Of a stretch of 64,000 bases of DNA, positions 48,473 to 58,746 are shown piece after piece. Location of the stretch: positions 8,671-72,670 of the forward strand of contig JAYRGC010000028.1 in NCBI GenBank assembly GCA_041908065.1. The letters are read 5' to 3'. Position numbers and translations under genes: made by a program. The notes under the pieces are model-generated. The model worked only from the letters and a program-made list of their open reading frames with translations, did no database searches and was not told the DNA's origin. This stretch comes from JAYRGC01 sp041908065 (GTDB lineage: Bacteria > Pseudomonadota > Alphaproteobacteria > UBA9219). The stretch's first letter is position 1; each line of letters opens with the position of its first letter.

Positions 48473-51002
48473 TCTTGCCATCCGATTGAGCGTCCTCGAC
48501 GGCGGCAGGGTGAAGGCCGAACTGCGCGAAGTCGGTGAAACGGGCGAAAAGTCGCTCAAGAAAATCGAACTGGCAGGACAGCCTGCCTCAAAATCGTTGC
48601 TGGCGCTGAATGCGGCCGCCAATGATGTTAAAGGCTCGGTTGTCGGCCTGACGGGCAACCTTGGGCCTTTGGGATCTGCGCTGGGTGCAATTGGCCCTGT
48701 TGGTCTTGCGGTTGGCGCGGCTTTGGCGATTGTCACGCTGGGCCTGAAATCAGCGCTGGAAAACGCCGCCGAGGCCGAACAGTCCTTCAATCGCTTGCAG
48801 GCCGTTTTGCGCGCCACGGGCAACACAACAGGCCTGTCCGGCAAACAGATCGCGGCCTTTGCCGATCAGATTGAATCCTCCACCTTGGCGACCGCCGAAC
48901 AGGTGCAGGACGCGGCGGGCGTTATGGCCACGTTCCGCTCTGTCACAGGGGAAACTTTCACCCGCGCAATGACGCTGGCGCAGGATATGTCTGCCGTGTT
49001 CGGCACGGATTTGCGCGGCAGCGTCACCCAGCTTGGCAAGGCTCTGGAAAATCCTGCTGAGGGTCTGACGGCGCTGCGCCGGATCGGAATCCTGTTCACT
49101 GACAGCCAGAAGGATTTAATCCAATCGCTGGTCGACACGGGAAAGCAGGCCGAAGCCCAGAAAGTCATTCTGGATGCGCTGGAATCCAAAGTCGGCGGCG
49201 CTGGTGCAGGCGAAGCCACAGGTTTGACGGGCGCCACCAACCGCCTGTCCGATGCCTGGGGCAATCTGATGGAGGATATCGGGCAAACCCGCGTTGTAGC
49301 TGGTTCTGCGGAAGGCGCACTGAGCGGTCTTTCGTTTGTCGTCGAAGGTCTGCGCAATTTGATGAAGGATGATCCCATCGGCAAGCAGCTGATGGATGCC
49401 CAGCAGGACTTGGCAAAGCAGGAAGAACGTCTAAAACGACTGCAGAATTATAATCCTGTCCTGCCGTTCACGGACATGAGTCCGATGGTCGAGCGCCAGG
49501 AAGGGCGCGTGGCGAAACTGCGCGAGGAGATGAACAGCCTTTTGGCGCAGGCCCGCCAGGAAGCACAGGAATACGAAGCAGAACAGCAAAAGCTGCAGGC
49601 CGCCCAAGAACAGGCCGCGCGTGACCGACGCGCCGATCTTTTAAGTGAACAGCGCAAAAAGCTGGACGATGCCGTCGACAAACTGGCGACCGATCCTGCC
49701 GACCGCATTGCCAAGGTCAACAAAGAGCTGGAAACCACCAAACAACGCCTTGAAGCCTTGCGTGAAAAAGACGGCAGCAACGCCGGTGCGGTGGAGACAG
49801 CGCTGCAGCAAGCGGAAGAAATCTCTCGCCGCCAGATCGAAGCGATTGAAAAGCCTGCCCGTGAAGCGGCCACCCGCGTCATGGAGGCAAACAGTAAGGT
49901 TGTGGCCGATCTCCAGCGTCAAATGCTGGGCCTTTCAGACAAGCGCCAAGCCTTCATCGATCAGGCCGTGGGTCGCCTTTCTAAAGACGCGGGCGATGCG
50001 CAGCGCGAACAAACGCGCAAACTCGCGGCACAGCTTTTTGACAGCCAGGCTTATTCCGAAGCGCAAAAAGTCGTCGAGGATTTGACTAAGCAGATTGAAC
50101 GCCTGACCGATAAACGCGCCGCATTCATTCAAGATGCGGTTGGCCGCTTGTCGGATAACGCAACATCGTCACAGCGCGCCGAAGTCGAAAAGCTGGCTGC
50201 CGCCCTTTACGATCAGGGTGAAGCCCAGCAGAAGCTGAACAAGCTGAAACAGGAAGGTGAACAAGTCACCAATGCCACGCGCACGGCGACGGAAACCTAC
50301 GCGGCGGAGCTGGAGCGTCTTAAAAACATGCTCGACGCTGGTGCGATCAGCCAGGAAACCTATAACCGCGCGGTCGCCAATGCTGAAAAACAGCAGCTTG
50401 ACGCGCGCAAGGATGCCGAGGCTGGAGCATTGCGGGCCTTCCGCAATTACCGTGAACAAGCCGAGGATGCAGCATCGGCGGTCGAAAAAGCCTTCACCGA
50501 GGGCATGAAGGCAACCGAGGACGCGATTGTGGATTTTGTCACTTCCGGTGGCAAAAGCCTGAAAAGCCTGGGCGACATGGCAAATTCCATCGTGGCCGAC
50601 ATCACACGCATGGCCGTGCAAAAGTCGATCACGGGGCCGCTCTTCAACATGCTGGGCAGTAGCATGGGTGGTGGCGGTTTCCTGGACAGCATTTTCAGCA
50701 GCATCTTCCACGAAGGTGGCGAGGTTGGCGGATCAGCGCCCCAGCGCCGTGTGCCTGCCTATGTGTTTGCCAACGCGCCGCGCTATCACACGGGCGGCGT
50801 GGCGGGTCTGAAGCCGGGGGAAATCCCCGCCATTCTAGAGCGCGGCGAGATCGTTTTACCGAAGGACGGCACTCGTATGGGATCGCCTGTCAACGTCGTC
50901 ATGAACATCACAACGCCGGATGCCAGCAGCTTCCGCATGAGCCAGTCGCAAATCACGGCTGAAGCGGCGCGTGGCATTCAACGTGCCAAGAGGAATCTGT
51001 AA
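48459..51002 (+). CDS. Tail tape measure protein
   Basis: 847 residues. Start MAERNLAIRLSVLDGGRVKA overlaps the GT frame by 14 bases. A glycine/alanine-rich hydrophobic part (about 69-100), the tape-measure domain (IESSTLATAEQVQDAAGVMA, LGKALENPAEGLTALRRIGI) and long coiled coils (about 310-680) follow. Two copies of a 57-residue unit occur near 485 and 543 (LSDKRQAFIDQAVGRLSKDA and LTDKRAAFIQDAVGRLSDNA), a likely length-setting duplication. The C-terminus has GLKPGEIPAILERGEIVLPK. Confidence 0.93.
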   Translation: MAERNLAIRLSVLDGGRVKAELREVGETGEKSLKKIELAGQPASKSLLALNAAANDVKGSVVGLTGNLGPLGSALGAIGPVGLAVGAALAIVTLGLKSALENAAEAEQSFNRLQAVLRATGNTTGLSGKQIAAFADQIESSTLATAEQVQDAAGVMATFRSVTGETFTRAMTLAQDMSAVFGTDLRGSVTQLGKALENPAEGLTALRRIGILFTDSQKDLIQSLVDTGKQAEAQKVILDALESKVGGAGAGEATGLTGATNRLSDAWGNLMEDIGQTRVVAGSAEGALSGLSFVVEGLRNLMKDDPIGKQLMDAQQDLAKQEERLKRLQNYNPVLPFTDMSPMVERQEGRVAKLREEMNSLLAQARQEAQEYEAEQQKLQAAQEQAARDRRADLLSEQRKKLDDAVDKLATDPADRIAKVNKELETTKQRLEALREKDGSNAGAVETALQQAEEISRRQIEAIEKPAREAATRVMEANSKVVADLQRQMLGLSDKRQAFIDQAVGRLSKDAGDAQREQTRKLAAQLFDSQAYSEAQKVVEDLTKQIERLTDKRAAFIQDAVGRLSDNATSSQRAEVEKLAAALYDQGEAQQKLNKLKQEGEQVTNATRTATETYAAELERLKNMLDAGAISQETYNRAVANAEKQQLDARKDAEAGALRAFRNYREQAEDAASAVEKAFTEGMKATEDAIVDFVTSGGKSLKSLGDMANSIVADITRMAVQKSITGPLFNMLGSSMGGGGFLDSIFSSIFHEGGEVGGSAPQRRVPAYVFANAPRYHTGGVAGLKPGEIPAILERGEIVLPKDGTRMGSPVNVVMNITTPDASSFRMSQSQITAEAARGIQRAKRNL

Positions 51003-51601
51003 TGGCCTTCCACGAAGTGCAATTTCCGAACGATATTGCCTATGGGGCAACGGGCGGGCCGGAGTTTGCGACCAGCGTCGTTGCCACGGCCTCTGGCTAT
51101 GAACAGCGCAATATCAATTGGTCGGCAGCGCGTGGGCGGTGGGATGTTGCCTCCGGCCTTAAAAAGCAGACGCAGCTGGACACGCTGATCGCCTTCTTCC
51201 GCGCGCGCAAAGGCCGTGCGCATGGATTCCGGTTCAAGGACTGGACGGATTACAAGGCGACCGCGCAGGCGCTAGGCACGGGCAACGGCACGGTCACCAC
51301 GTTCCAGCTAATCCGCACTTATTCATCGGGTGGTAGCACGGACGTGCGCACCATTACCAAGCCCGTGACTGGTACGGTCAAGGTTTATCTGGCAGGCGTG
51401 CAACAGATGTCCGGCTGGTCGGTCAACACCACCACCGGCGTCATCACTTTTTCGACTGCGCCGGGAAATGGCGTGGCCGTATCGGCTGACTATGAATTCG
51501 ACGTGCCGGTGCGTTTCGATACCGACCGCATGGCCGTCACTATCGAGCAGATCAACCTTCATCAATGGTCGGGCATCCCGATTGTGGAGATCAGAGTATG
51601 A
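51002..51601 (+). CDS. Distal tail protein, DUF2460 family
   Basis: 199 residues. MAFHEVQFPNDIAYGATGGP, then LIAFFRARKGRAHGFRFKDW and VPVRFDTDRMAVTIEQIN, is the DUF2460 (TIGR02217) pattern shared with gene transfer agents. It forms part of the tail tip. Its stop overlaps the DUF2163 start. Confidence 0.93.
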   Translation: MAFHEVQFPNDIAYGATGGPEFATSVVATASGYEQRNINWSAARGRWDVASGLKKQTQLDTLIAFFRARKGRAHGFRFKDWTDYKATAQALGTGNGTVTTFQLIRTYSSGGSTDVRTITKPVTGTVKVYLAGVQQMSGWSVNTTTGVITFSTAPGNGVAVSADYEFDVPVRFDTDRMAVTIEQINLHQWSGIPIVEIRV

Positions 51602-52443
51602 AAACCGCTGGGTCACCTCTTGTTACCCATATCGGTGGCGAGACAACCACACTTGCAACATGCTGGAAAGTCACGCGCAGAGATGGGTCGATCTTCGGCT
51701 TTACGGACTTCGATAAAAATTTGACCGTGGACAGCTTGGTTTACCAGGCGCGTTCCGGCTATACGCGCTCGGCCATTCACACCATCGCTAACCTTGCCGT
51801 CGATAATCTAGATATCGAAAGCGCCATCGACAGCGAAACCTTAAGCGCTCCCGACCTTCGCGCTGGTGTGTGGGATGGCGCGACGGTCGAGATTTTCCTT
51901 GTCAACTGGAGCAATATCGCCAATGGCAAGATCATCCTGAAGCGCGGCACCATCGGCGAAGTGGAATTGAAAGATACGGTGTTCCGTGCCGAATTGCGCG
52001 GCTTGTCGCAGGCGCTTTCGCAGCAAATCGTCGAGCTTTACACGCCTGATTGCCGCGCCGATCTAGGCGATACGCGCTGCAAAATCAATCTGGTGGCGCT
52101 GACGGTAACGGGCGCGATCACCGCCGTTACCGATAGACGCAGTTTCGCCGATACGACACGCGGAGAGTCGGTCAATCACTGGAATGGCGGCCTATTGACA
52201 TGGACGAGCGGCGCGAATGTGGGTCGCAAGATGGAAGTGAAAGCCTTCGCCAGCGGCGGTGCTTTCACGCTTTTCTTGCCTATGCCGAGCGTGGTGGCGG
52301 TGGGTGACAATTACAGCCTGCGCCCTGGCTGCGACAAGAAATTTTCCACCTGCAAAGACAGGTACAACAACGTCAAGAATTTCAGGGGCGAACCGAACGT
52401 CCCCGGCAACGATCAGGTTTTGGCTTATCCCGATGGCAAATAA
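51598..52443 (+). CDS. Tail tip/hub protein, DUF2163 family
   Basis: 281 residues from ATG 51598. DUF2163 N-terminal half (TTLATCWKVTRRDGSIFGFT, AIDSETLSAPDLRAGVWDGA) and the C-terminal BR0599-type half with LYTPDCRADLGDTRCKINL and a CDKKFSTCKDRYNNVKNF ending with conserved cysteines. Homologous to the gene transfer agent hub. It overlaps the next gene by 11 bases. Confidence 0.93.
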   Translation: MKTAGSPLVTHIGGETTTLATCWKVTRRDGSIFGFTDFDKNLTVDSLVYQARSGYTRSAIHTIANLAVDNLDIESAIDSETLSAPDLRAGVWDGATVEIFLVNWSNIANGKIILKRGTIGEVELKDTVFRAELRGLSQALSQQIVELYTPDCRADLGDTRCKINLVALTVTGAITAVTDRRSFADTTRGESVNHWNGGLLTWTSGANVGRKMEVKAFASGGAFTLFLPMPSVVAVGDNYSLRPGCDKKFSTCKDRYNNVKNFRGEPNVPGNDQVLAYPDGK

Positions 52444-52885
52444 ACTTACCCGCATGGATATTGTGCGCGAGGCGCGTGAATGGATTAACACGCCGTTCAA
52501 GCACCAAGGGCACCTCAAAGGCGTCGCTTGCGACTGCATTGGCCTCATCAAAGCCATCGGTATGCAGCACAAGTTGATGGACTACGACCCGAATTCTCCG
52601 GAGGCACTGTCCTACGCCAATTATTCCATGATGCCGGATAGCCGTCGCATGCGTGAAGCCCTGAGCCGCTGGTTTGTCTCCATTCCGGTAGATGATGCTC
52701 TGGCGGCCGATTTTTATTTCATGGCCTGGGGTCGTGAACCTCAGCATGTCGCGCTGGTCACCGATCGCGGAATCATTCACAGCTATTCCGGTGTCGGCAA
52801 AGTGGTTGAACACAGCTTAGATGACCGCTGGCGGCAGCGTATTGCGGCGGCCTATCGCTTTCCTTATTTCGTGGAAGGTGCCTGA
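52433..52885 (+). CDS. NlpC/P60 family tail peptidase
   Basis: 150 residues from ATG 52433. Catalytic Cys35 in ACDCIGLI and His105 in EPQHVALVT. Peptidoglycan endopeptidase of the tail tip, opening the cell wall during injection (gpK-like). It lies within the DUF2460-DUF2163-NlpC-hub block known from gene transfer agents. Confidence 0.93.
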   Translation: MANKLTRMDIVREAREWINTPFKHQGHLKGVACDCIGLIKAIGMQHKLMDYDPNSPEALSYANYSMMPDSRRMREALSRWFVSIPVDDALAADFYFMAWGREPQHVALVTDRGIIHSYSGVGKVVEHSLDDRWRQRIAAAYRFPYFVEGA

Positions 52886-55800
52886 TGGCTGTTCTTGCTC
52901 TTGGTGTGGTCGGATCCGCGCTGGGTTCTGCCATCGGGATCGGCGCGTCCGCTGGCTGGCTGGGTGGCGTTTTGCTGGGGAACCTTCTCTTCGGTGGCGG
53001 CAAAGGCCAAAATATCGAAGGCCCGCGCATTGACGATCTGTCCGTGCAAACCTCGACCTATGGCGCACCTATCCCGCTGGTCTACGGCACGATGCGGATT
53101 TCCGGCAACGTCATCTGGGCAACGCCACTCAAAGAAAAACGCACCGTCACTCGTTCCAGCGGCGGCAAAGGCGGTGGTGGCAAGAAGTCTTCGCAGACTA
53201 CCTATAGCTATTCCGTATCTTTCGCGGTTGGGCTTTGCCTTGGGCCTGTGGCAACCGTGCGCCGAATCTGGGCCGATACGAAGGTCATATATGACGCGAC
53301 CGCCAGCAATACACAGTCCACCGAAAAATATCCTGGCGTGATCCGCATTCATCGTGGCGGCGAAGATGAAGAACCAGACGCGACAATAGAAATGCACCTT
53401 GGCGCTGGTAATGTGCCTGCATTTCGGGGCTTGTGCTACCTGGTGTTTGACGATTTGCAGCTCAAGGATTTCGCCAACCGTATTCCGAATATCAGCGCGG
53501 AAGTCGTAGCTCAAGGTTCTATGCAGAGCGATATTTTTGTTTTCCCGCCTGCAACGACCATGACAGTAGAAGGCGGGATTCTCGATCAGGCGCGCGGCAC
53601 GATGATCGGCACAGGAGCCGATCATGTTTGGAAATACGATTGCGTCAACAACCGCTTCGTGTTGGAGCGTGGTTTAGAAGACCCGAATTGGGCGCCAATC
53701 TACCCTGGCGCCGATGACGTCTATGGCGATGTCTGCGGTATGGATAGCCAAGGCTATTATTATCATGCGACTGACGCTCACGGCGTGACCATGCGCCTCG
53801 TGAAACGGCATCCTGAAACGCTGGGCATTGTGGCGATCAGTAGCCCGAAAATCAGCTTCAGCGTTAATGGCTGCGTGCGGCGTGATAAAATCTTCTGCTA
53901 CGGCACACGCGAAGTTTATGACACGAATCTCAAGCTGATTATTGATCTATCGGATTATTTCCCGTCCGTCATGTTTGGCGGGCCGATGTGCGACGACCCT
54001 TATGGCCGCTATTGGCAAGTCACGGGCGGGTATGTGCGGAAGTTTGTTCCGAACGGCTTTGGCACGGGCGAACTGACCGAATGGAGCAGCACGGCTTGGA
54101 CGGATGGAGAATTGCCGCGCACCGTATTCTGGGACGATTTCACAGGGCATGTCTATTTCACGCTGGGCCTTGGCGGCCGCATCGTCAAATGGCACCCCGA
54201 TAACGGCTATGCAGGGCATTGTGACGATGTCGCCATCCCCGCTGGCTGGGGCATCCAGTCTGATTATAATTATCCGATTAACGGCAGGTATTGGGCTGCA
54301 GCTGATTACGATGTGACTCTGGTCAATCTCGTTACGATGAAGATTGAGCGCGAGATCGACTTGACAGATTTTGCAACCACGTTTCCGGCTCATCTCGGCG
54401 GAACTTACGAAAAGTTCACGCACTCCGCCATCATCATGACCTACGATGGCATGTTCAAGTACCCGCTGGAGCGTTACGGGAATAACGCCGTGGCCTTATC
54501 TGGTGTTTTGACGGATATCTGCCTGAAGGCGGGCATGGCTCCCACGAGCGTCATTTCCAGCGCTGTCAGTCAGTCCCTGCGCGGGTACGTGGTCAGCCGC
54601 CGCATGGCCGCACGGGAGGCGCTGGAGCCGCTTCTGGGGTCATTCTTTATCGATGCCGTGGAAACAGACGGCATTCTGCGTTTCGTACCGCGCGGCGGCG
54701 CGTCTGTGGCCACCGTTGGAAAGGACGATTTGGGAGCGGATGACAGCGGGTCGGATGAATTAACCCGAATTTCGGAAACCCGCGTTCAGGATGTGGAGTT
54801 GCCGCAACGGCTGGATATCGTGCATGTCGATCCGACCCGCGACCACCAGCCGAACACTCAGCATGCCGCCCGCATCACCGATGCCATCATCACGCGGGAA
54901 AAGCAGACCAGGGAAATTTCGATCTCGCTGACGCCGGACGAAGCAAAGCAGATCGCCGAGCGCACGCTTTATAACGCCTGGGTCGAACGCAACCAGTATA
55001 AATTCAGCTTGCCGCCGAAATGGTTGCGGCTGGATCCTTCGGACGTCCTCACGATCAACCTGGACGATATTTCGCTGAAGCTGCGCTTAAATAAAGTGGA
55101 CTTTGGCGGCAACAACGTCGTGTCCTGTGAAGCCGTAGCGGAAGATGAGATTGTTTATATCTCGAATTCAACAGGCTCCGGTGGCGGTCTACCGACTATC
55201 CCAATCAGCAACACGGGGCCGACTCCGTTGCTGCTCATGGATTTGCCCATGCTGCGGTATGAGGACGATACGCTGGGCATGTATTACGCCTTCGGTTTCC
55301 GCGACAACACCGTCACGGGCGCTTCGATGTATCGCTCGCCGGATGAGCTGGCATGGGAAGTTCTCGGCACGGGCAATGACGGCCCCACCTTCGGCTGGGC
55401 GGCCACCATTTTGCCAAATATTGCCAGCCCTTGGACATGGGATGAGATCAGCAAGGTACAGATTGCGCTGACGCAAGGAACACTCGACAGCAAAACTGCG
55501 CTGGAAGTCCTAAATTGGGCCAACGTAGCGCTTCTTGGCGATGAAATCATTCAATGGCGCAATGCCACCGTGTTGGCCAGCGGTCTTTACGAGTTGTCCG
55601 GCCTGTTGCGCGGACGGCGCGGCACAGAATGGGCAATGGGATCGCACACGACAGGGGAACGCTTTGTTTTGCTCATTAATGATGGCCTTTATCGCGCGCC
55701 GCTGCCGATGACTGAGATCAGCCGGACAGCCTATTACAAAGGCATTCCAGATGGTGGAAATTGGGATGACGCGCCTTCCATGCCTTTCGTATTCAAGGGC

Positions 55801-56133
55801 AACAGCCTGCGTTGTTACGCGCCGGTGCAAGTACGCGGCGCGCGCGACGGCGGCGGCAATCTGACTGTGACATGGAAGCGTCGCACGCGCTGGTATGGGG
55901 AATGGCAAGACGAAACCGATGTGCCGCTTTTCGAGGCCAGCGAGAATTACGAAATCGACATTCTGTCCGGCACCGAGGTGAAACGCACGATCTCGGCCAC
56001 GACGCCGAGTACCGTGTATAGCGCCGCCGATCAAGTCGCCGATTTCGGATCAGCCCAAAGCGCGATCACGGTTGCCGTTTACCAGCTCAACGCCGTGGTC
56101 GGGCGCGGCCAGGTCAAACAAGCCACCATTTGA
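52885..56133 (+). CDS. Tail hub/host-specificity protein (J-like) with inserted domain
   Basis: 1082 residues. N-terminus LGVVGSALGSAIGIGASAGW, then GAPIPLVYGTMRISGNVIWA, as in J-like proteins. After NRIPNISAEVVAQ (about 205) the usual order is broken by roughly 310 residues with repeated aromatic/Gly strands (DHVWKYDCVNN, DSQGYYYHATDAHG, DPYGRYWQVTGGYVRKF, GRIVKWHPDNGY) that look like a beta-propeller. The normal hub resumes at VALSGVLTDICLKAGM (about 536). The rest holds RRMAAREALEPLLGSFF and LSGLLRGRRGTEWAMGSH. It governs host binding. Confidence 0.88.
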   Translation: MAVLALGVVGSALGSAIGIGASAGWLGGVLLGNLLFGGGKGQNIEGPRIDDLSVQTSTYGAPIPLVYGTMRISGNVIWATPLKEKRTVTRSSGGKGGGGKKSSQTTYSYSVSFAVGLCLGPVATVRRIWADTKVIYDATASNTQSTEKYPGVIRIHRGGEDEEPDATIEMHLGAGNVPAFRGLCYLVFDDLQLKDFANRIPNISAEVVAQGSMQSDIFVFPPATTMTVEGGILDQARGTMIGTGADHVWKYDCVNNRFVLERGLEDPNWAPIYPGADDVYGDVCGMDSQGYYYHATDAHGVTMRLVKRHPETLGIVAISSPKISFSVNGCVRRDKIFCYGTREVYDTNLKLIIDLSDYFPSVMFGGPMCDDPYGRYWQVTGGYVRKFVPNGFGTGELTEWSSTAWTDGELPRTVFWDDFTGHVYFTLGLGGRIVKWHPDNGYAGHCDDVAIPAGWGIQSDYNYPINGRYWAAADYDVTLVNLVTMKIEREIDLTDFATTFPAHLGGTYEKFTHSAIIMTYDGMFKYPLERYGNNAVALSGVLTDICLKAGMAPTSVISSAVSQSLRGYVVSRRMAAREALEPLLGSFFIDAVETDGILRFVPRGGASVATVGKDDLGADDSGSDELTRISETRVQDVELPQRLDIVHVDPTRDHQPNTQHAARITDAIITREKQTREISISLTPDEAKQIAERTLYNAWVERNQYKFSLPPKWLRLDPSDVLTINLDDISLKLRLNKVDFGGNNVVSCEAVAEDEIVYISNSTGSGGGLPTIPISNTGPTPLLLMDLPMLRYEDDTLGMYYAFGFRDNTVTGASMYRSPDELAWEVLGTGNDGPTFGWAATILPNIASPWTWDEISKVQIALTQGTLDSKTALEVLNWANVALLGDEIIQWRNATVLASGLYELSGLLRGRRGTEWAMGSHTTGERFVLLINDGLYRAPLPMTEISRTAYYKGIPDGGNWDDAPSMPFVFKGNSLRCYAPVQVRGARDGGGNLTVTWKRRTRWYGEWQDETDVPLFEASENYEIDILSGTEVKRTISATTPSTVYSAADQVADFGSAQSAITVAVYQLNAVVGRGQVKQATI

Positions 56134-56142
56134 GGACGAAAC

Positions 56143-56871
56143 ATGCCAACACCCAATCTTGCGATTGAATATATCGCCGCAAACCAGGCGCAGAAGGAAG
56201 TCACGGCCAACGCCGCTTTCGACGCGCTGGACAAGGCGCTGTGCCAGCTTACCAGTATCGCTATTGCCGATGTGGATACCACGCTGACCGACGCGCAAAT
56301 GCTCGGCACCCTGTCGATGAAATTCACAGGGACGCTGACGGCGGGCCGGACGATCACCGTTCCGGCCAAGACCAAGCTGCTGATGGTAGAAAACAACACC
56401 ACAGGCGGCTTTACGCTTTTGGTTAAGACGCCTTCCGGTACGGCCATTTCGTTCGCAGTTGGTGATCGGAAGCTGCTTTATTGCGACGGCACCACCTTTC
56501 AGATCGTGGCCGAAACTACCGTGGGGGTCAGCATCCCTTACGATATCGGAGGCACTTTGGCGGGCGTGCCAACAGGCGGCTCGGTTGTGCTGCGCTATCC
56601 AGTACCGCGCGCGGTGCGCTTTCCCGCTGGCATGGCGAATAGCCGCGGTGTGGCCGGAACGGTGTCGGGCGCGACGGCTACGTTTTCCATCCGTAAAAAC
56701 GGGACACAGTTTGCCACCATGCAATTCGCGGCTGGTGCCAGTACACCGACATTTACGGCTGCCACTCTTACGGATTTCGTTGCGGGTGATGTGTTGACCA
56801 TCCTCGCTCCAAGCCCCGCCGACAGCACACTGGCCGATATCGGCTTCGCGCTGGCAGGCATTCGACTTTAA
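56143..56871 (+). CDS. DUF2793-like tail fibre protein
   Basis: 242 residues. N-terminus MPTPNLAIEYIAANQAQKEV is the DUF2793 start; the rest is beta-rich (LTAGRTITVPAKTKLLMVEN). Follows the hub and is probably a fibre or appendage subunit. Confidence 0.75.
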   Translation: MPTPNLAIEYIAANQAQKEVTANAAFDALDKALCQLTSIAIADVDTTLTDAQMLGTLSMKFTGTLTAGRTITVPAKTKLLMVENNTTGGFTLLVKTPSGTAISFAVGDRKLLYCDGTTFQIVAETTVGVSIPYDIGGTLAGVPTGGSVVLRYPVPRAVRFPAGMANSRGVAGTVSGATATFSIRKNGTQFATMQFAAGASTPTFTAATLTDFVAGDVLTILAPSPADSTLADIGFALAGIRL

Positions 56872-56881
56872 GGAGAAAAAC

Positions 56882-57907
56882 ATGGCATTACGCTTCATTG
56901 ATGGCTTTGAACATTATGCGATCCCCAGCCAAATCCCGCTTAAATATACCTCTTATAATGACAGCGGCGGGTCGAGCGGTATCACGACCACAACGGGCCG
57001 TCGCCCCGGCAGCACGGCTTTGCTGTTTCGTACCTCGGCTGATTTCATCGGCCTGACCTTTGACCCACAATCGACGTGGATCATCGGTTTCGGCCTTTAT
57101 ATGCTCTCCACCGAAACGACGGAATTGCTGCGCTTCTCAGATGAAGCAGGCACCATCCAAGGTGCGCTTTCCATCGGGAACGATGGCACGATCCGTGTTT
57201 ACCGCAACTCGGTGACAAGCGGCACTTTGCTGGCAACATCCACCAACGCGCTGCCGATTCTAACTTGGAATTATATTGAGGTGAAGCTCACCGTCGCGGA
57301 TAGCGGCGGGAATTGGGAGGTGCGCGTCAACGAAAGCACCTGGATCAACTTCACGGGCGATACCAAGCAATCCACCACGCTCTCAACCGTTGCCCGTATC
57401 CAGATTTGGGGCCGAGGCTCCGACAACGCCATCGACGATTTATATGTCTGCGATAGTACGGGCAGCGCCAATAATACCTTCCTCGGCGACGTGCGCGTCG
57501 ATACGGTGCGGCCTATCGGCGCTGGAAACCATTCAGAATTCAGCAAAGTTGGAAGCGCCAGCAACTGGGATAACCTTGACGACACGACGCTGGATAGCGA
57601 CTCCACCTACAACCACAGCAACACGGTCGGACAGCGTGACACGCTGGATTGCGGAAACCTTCCGACCATCACAGGCAGCATCTTTGGCGTCCAGGTCAAC
57701 ATGGCCGCGCGTAAAGACGATGCGGGCGGACGCACACTCCGCTCCCTCACAAGGGTGTCAGGCAGTGATTACGAGGGTGACTCGCAAAATGTCGCCACCG
57801 ATTATCGCTTTTATCGCCAGATCATCGAGCAGAATCCGGATACCACTGCCGCTTGGACGGAAAGCGAAATCAATGGCGCTGAATTTGGCTACAAGGTTCA
57901 CGCATAA
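56882..57907 (+). CDS. Putative tail appendage protein, LamG-like
   Basis: 341 residues with AAGGAG upstream. The first 200 residues (RFIDGFEHYAIPSQIPLKYT, then NYIEVKLTVADSGGNWEVRV and DNAIDDLYVCDSTGS) are beta-rich like concanavalin/LamG carbohydrate-binding folds. A receptor-binding role is inferred. Coupled to the next gene. Confidence 0.65.
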   Translation: MALRFIDGFEHYAIPSQIPLKYTSYNDSGGSSGITTTTGRRPGSTALLFRTSADFIGLTFDPQSTWIIGFGLYMLSTETTELLRFSDEAGTIQGALSIGNDGTIRVYRNSVTSGTLLATSTNALPILTWNYIEVKLTVADSGGNWEVRVNESTWINFTGDTKQSTTLSTVARIQIWGRGSDNAIDDLYVCDSTGSANNTFLGDVRVDTVRPIGAGNHSEFSKVGSASNWDNLDDTTLDSDSTYNHSNTVGQRDTLDCGNLPTITGSIFGVQVNMAARKDDAGGRTLRSLTRVSGSDYEGDSQNVATDYRFYRQIIEQNPDTTAAWTESEINGAEFGYKVHA

Positions 57908-58734
57908 TGACAAAGCTTTATCCATCAGCATCCGGCGTGGCTTTCACGCCGACGACGATCCGTGGCGCATGGGAGAAAACCACAGGCCATGCTCTTTGCG
58001 GCATGGGCGCCAAGGATTTGTCCGGCTTGGGCGGGCCATTGTCCATCGGCAGCGCAGAAACCGTTTCCTCAGCCGATTATGATGTTCTGCTTCTGCGCTG
58101 TGTATCGGCTCCGCTGGCGGCGGATCATAATTTTTCCGGCACGCTCAATCTTATGCTGGGTGTGCAGGAGTCCAACTCTGCAGCCGACATGGCTTATTAT
58201 ATTCATGTCTTTGTTACCCAAGGCGACACGGACAATCTGCGCGGTACGCTGCTGGCCAATTATGCTGATCCTGGCACCAATGAATGGGGAACGACCGCGC
58301 TGGGCAAGGCTTTATCGGCAGCGGCGACCTTAACCGCCGTCGCAGCCTTAACGGGCGACCGGATTGTCGTCGAAATTGGCTATCGTTCTCGCAACACGGT
58401 GACCACCAGTCGTACAGGAACGATCTGGTACGGCGGCAGCGGTTCCGATCTTACCAGCGGCGGCGCGGCGGAGAGTGGAGTTGGTTACTTTGATTTCTCG
58501 GACACGTTCACGCTCGTCGACAATCCCGTTCTGCGAGTCAGTCAAGTGGCTGTCGAAACGGTGCGGCGTCCTACGCAGGCACGCCTACAAGTCAGCCAGC
58601 TTGCTGTTGAAACTGCACGGCGACCCACCAGTGCAAATATGCGCCTAAGTCAGCTTGCCGTCGAAGTTGTTCGCCGAAATGGTTCGCCGCCTTCTACCGG
58701 ACAAGGCGGCATGCTGATCGTCGTTGCCGGCTAA
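57907..58734 (+). CDS. Putative tail protein with 18-residue repeats
   Basis: 275 residues. The main part is beta-rich. Near the C-terminus an 18-residue unit is repeated nearly three times (58531-58680): LRVSQVAVETVRRPTQAR, LQVSQLAVETARRPTSAN, then MRLSQLAVEVVRR. Such VSQ-AVE repeats occur at the end of many phage fibre proteins. A glycine-rich tail ends it. Confidence 0.65.
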   Translation: MTKLYPSASGVAFTPTTIRGAWEKTTGHALCGMGAKDLSGLGGPLSIGSAETVSSADYDVLLLRCVSAPLAADHNFSGTLNLMLGVQESNSAADMAYYIHVFVTQGDTDNLRGTLLANYADPGTNEWGTTALGKALSAAATLTAVAALTGDRIVVEIGYRSRNTVTTSRTGTIWYGGSGSDLTSGGAAESGVGYFDFSDTFTLVDNPVLRVSQVAVETVRRPTQARLQVSQLAVETARRPTSANMRLSQLAVEVVRRNGSPPSTGQGGMLIVVAG

Positions 58735-58746
58735 GAGGAAAATCCC

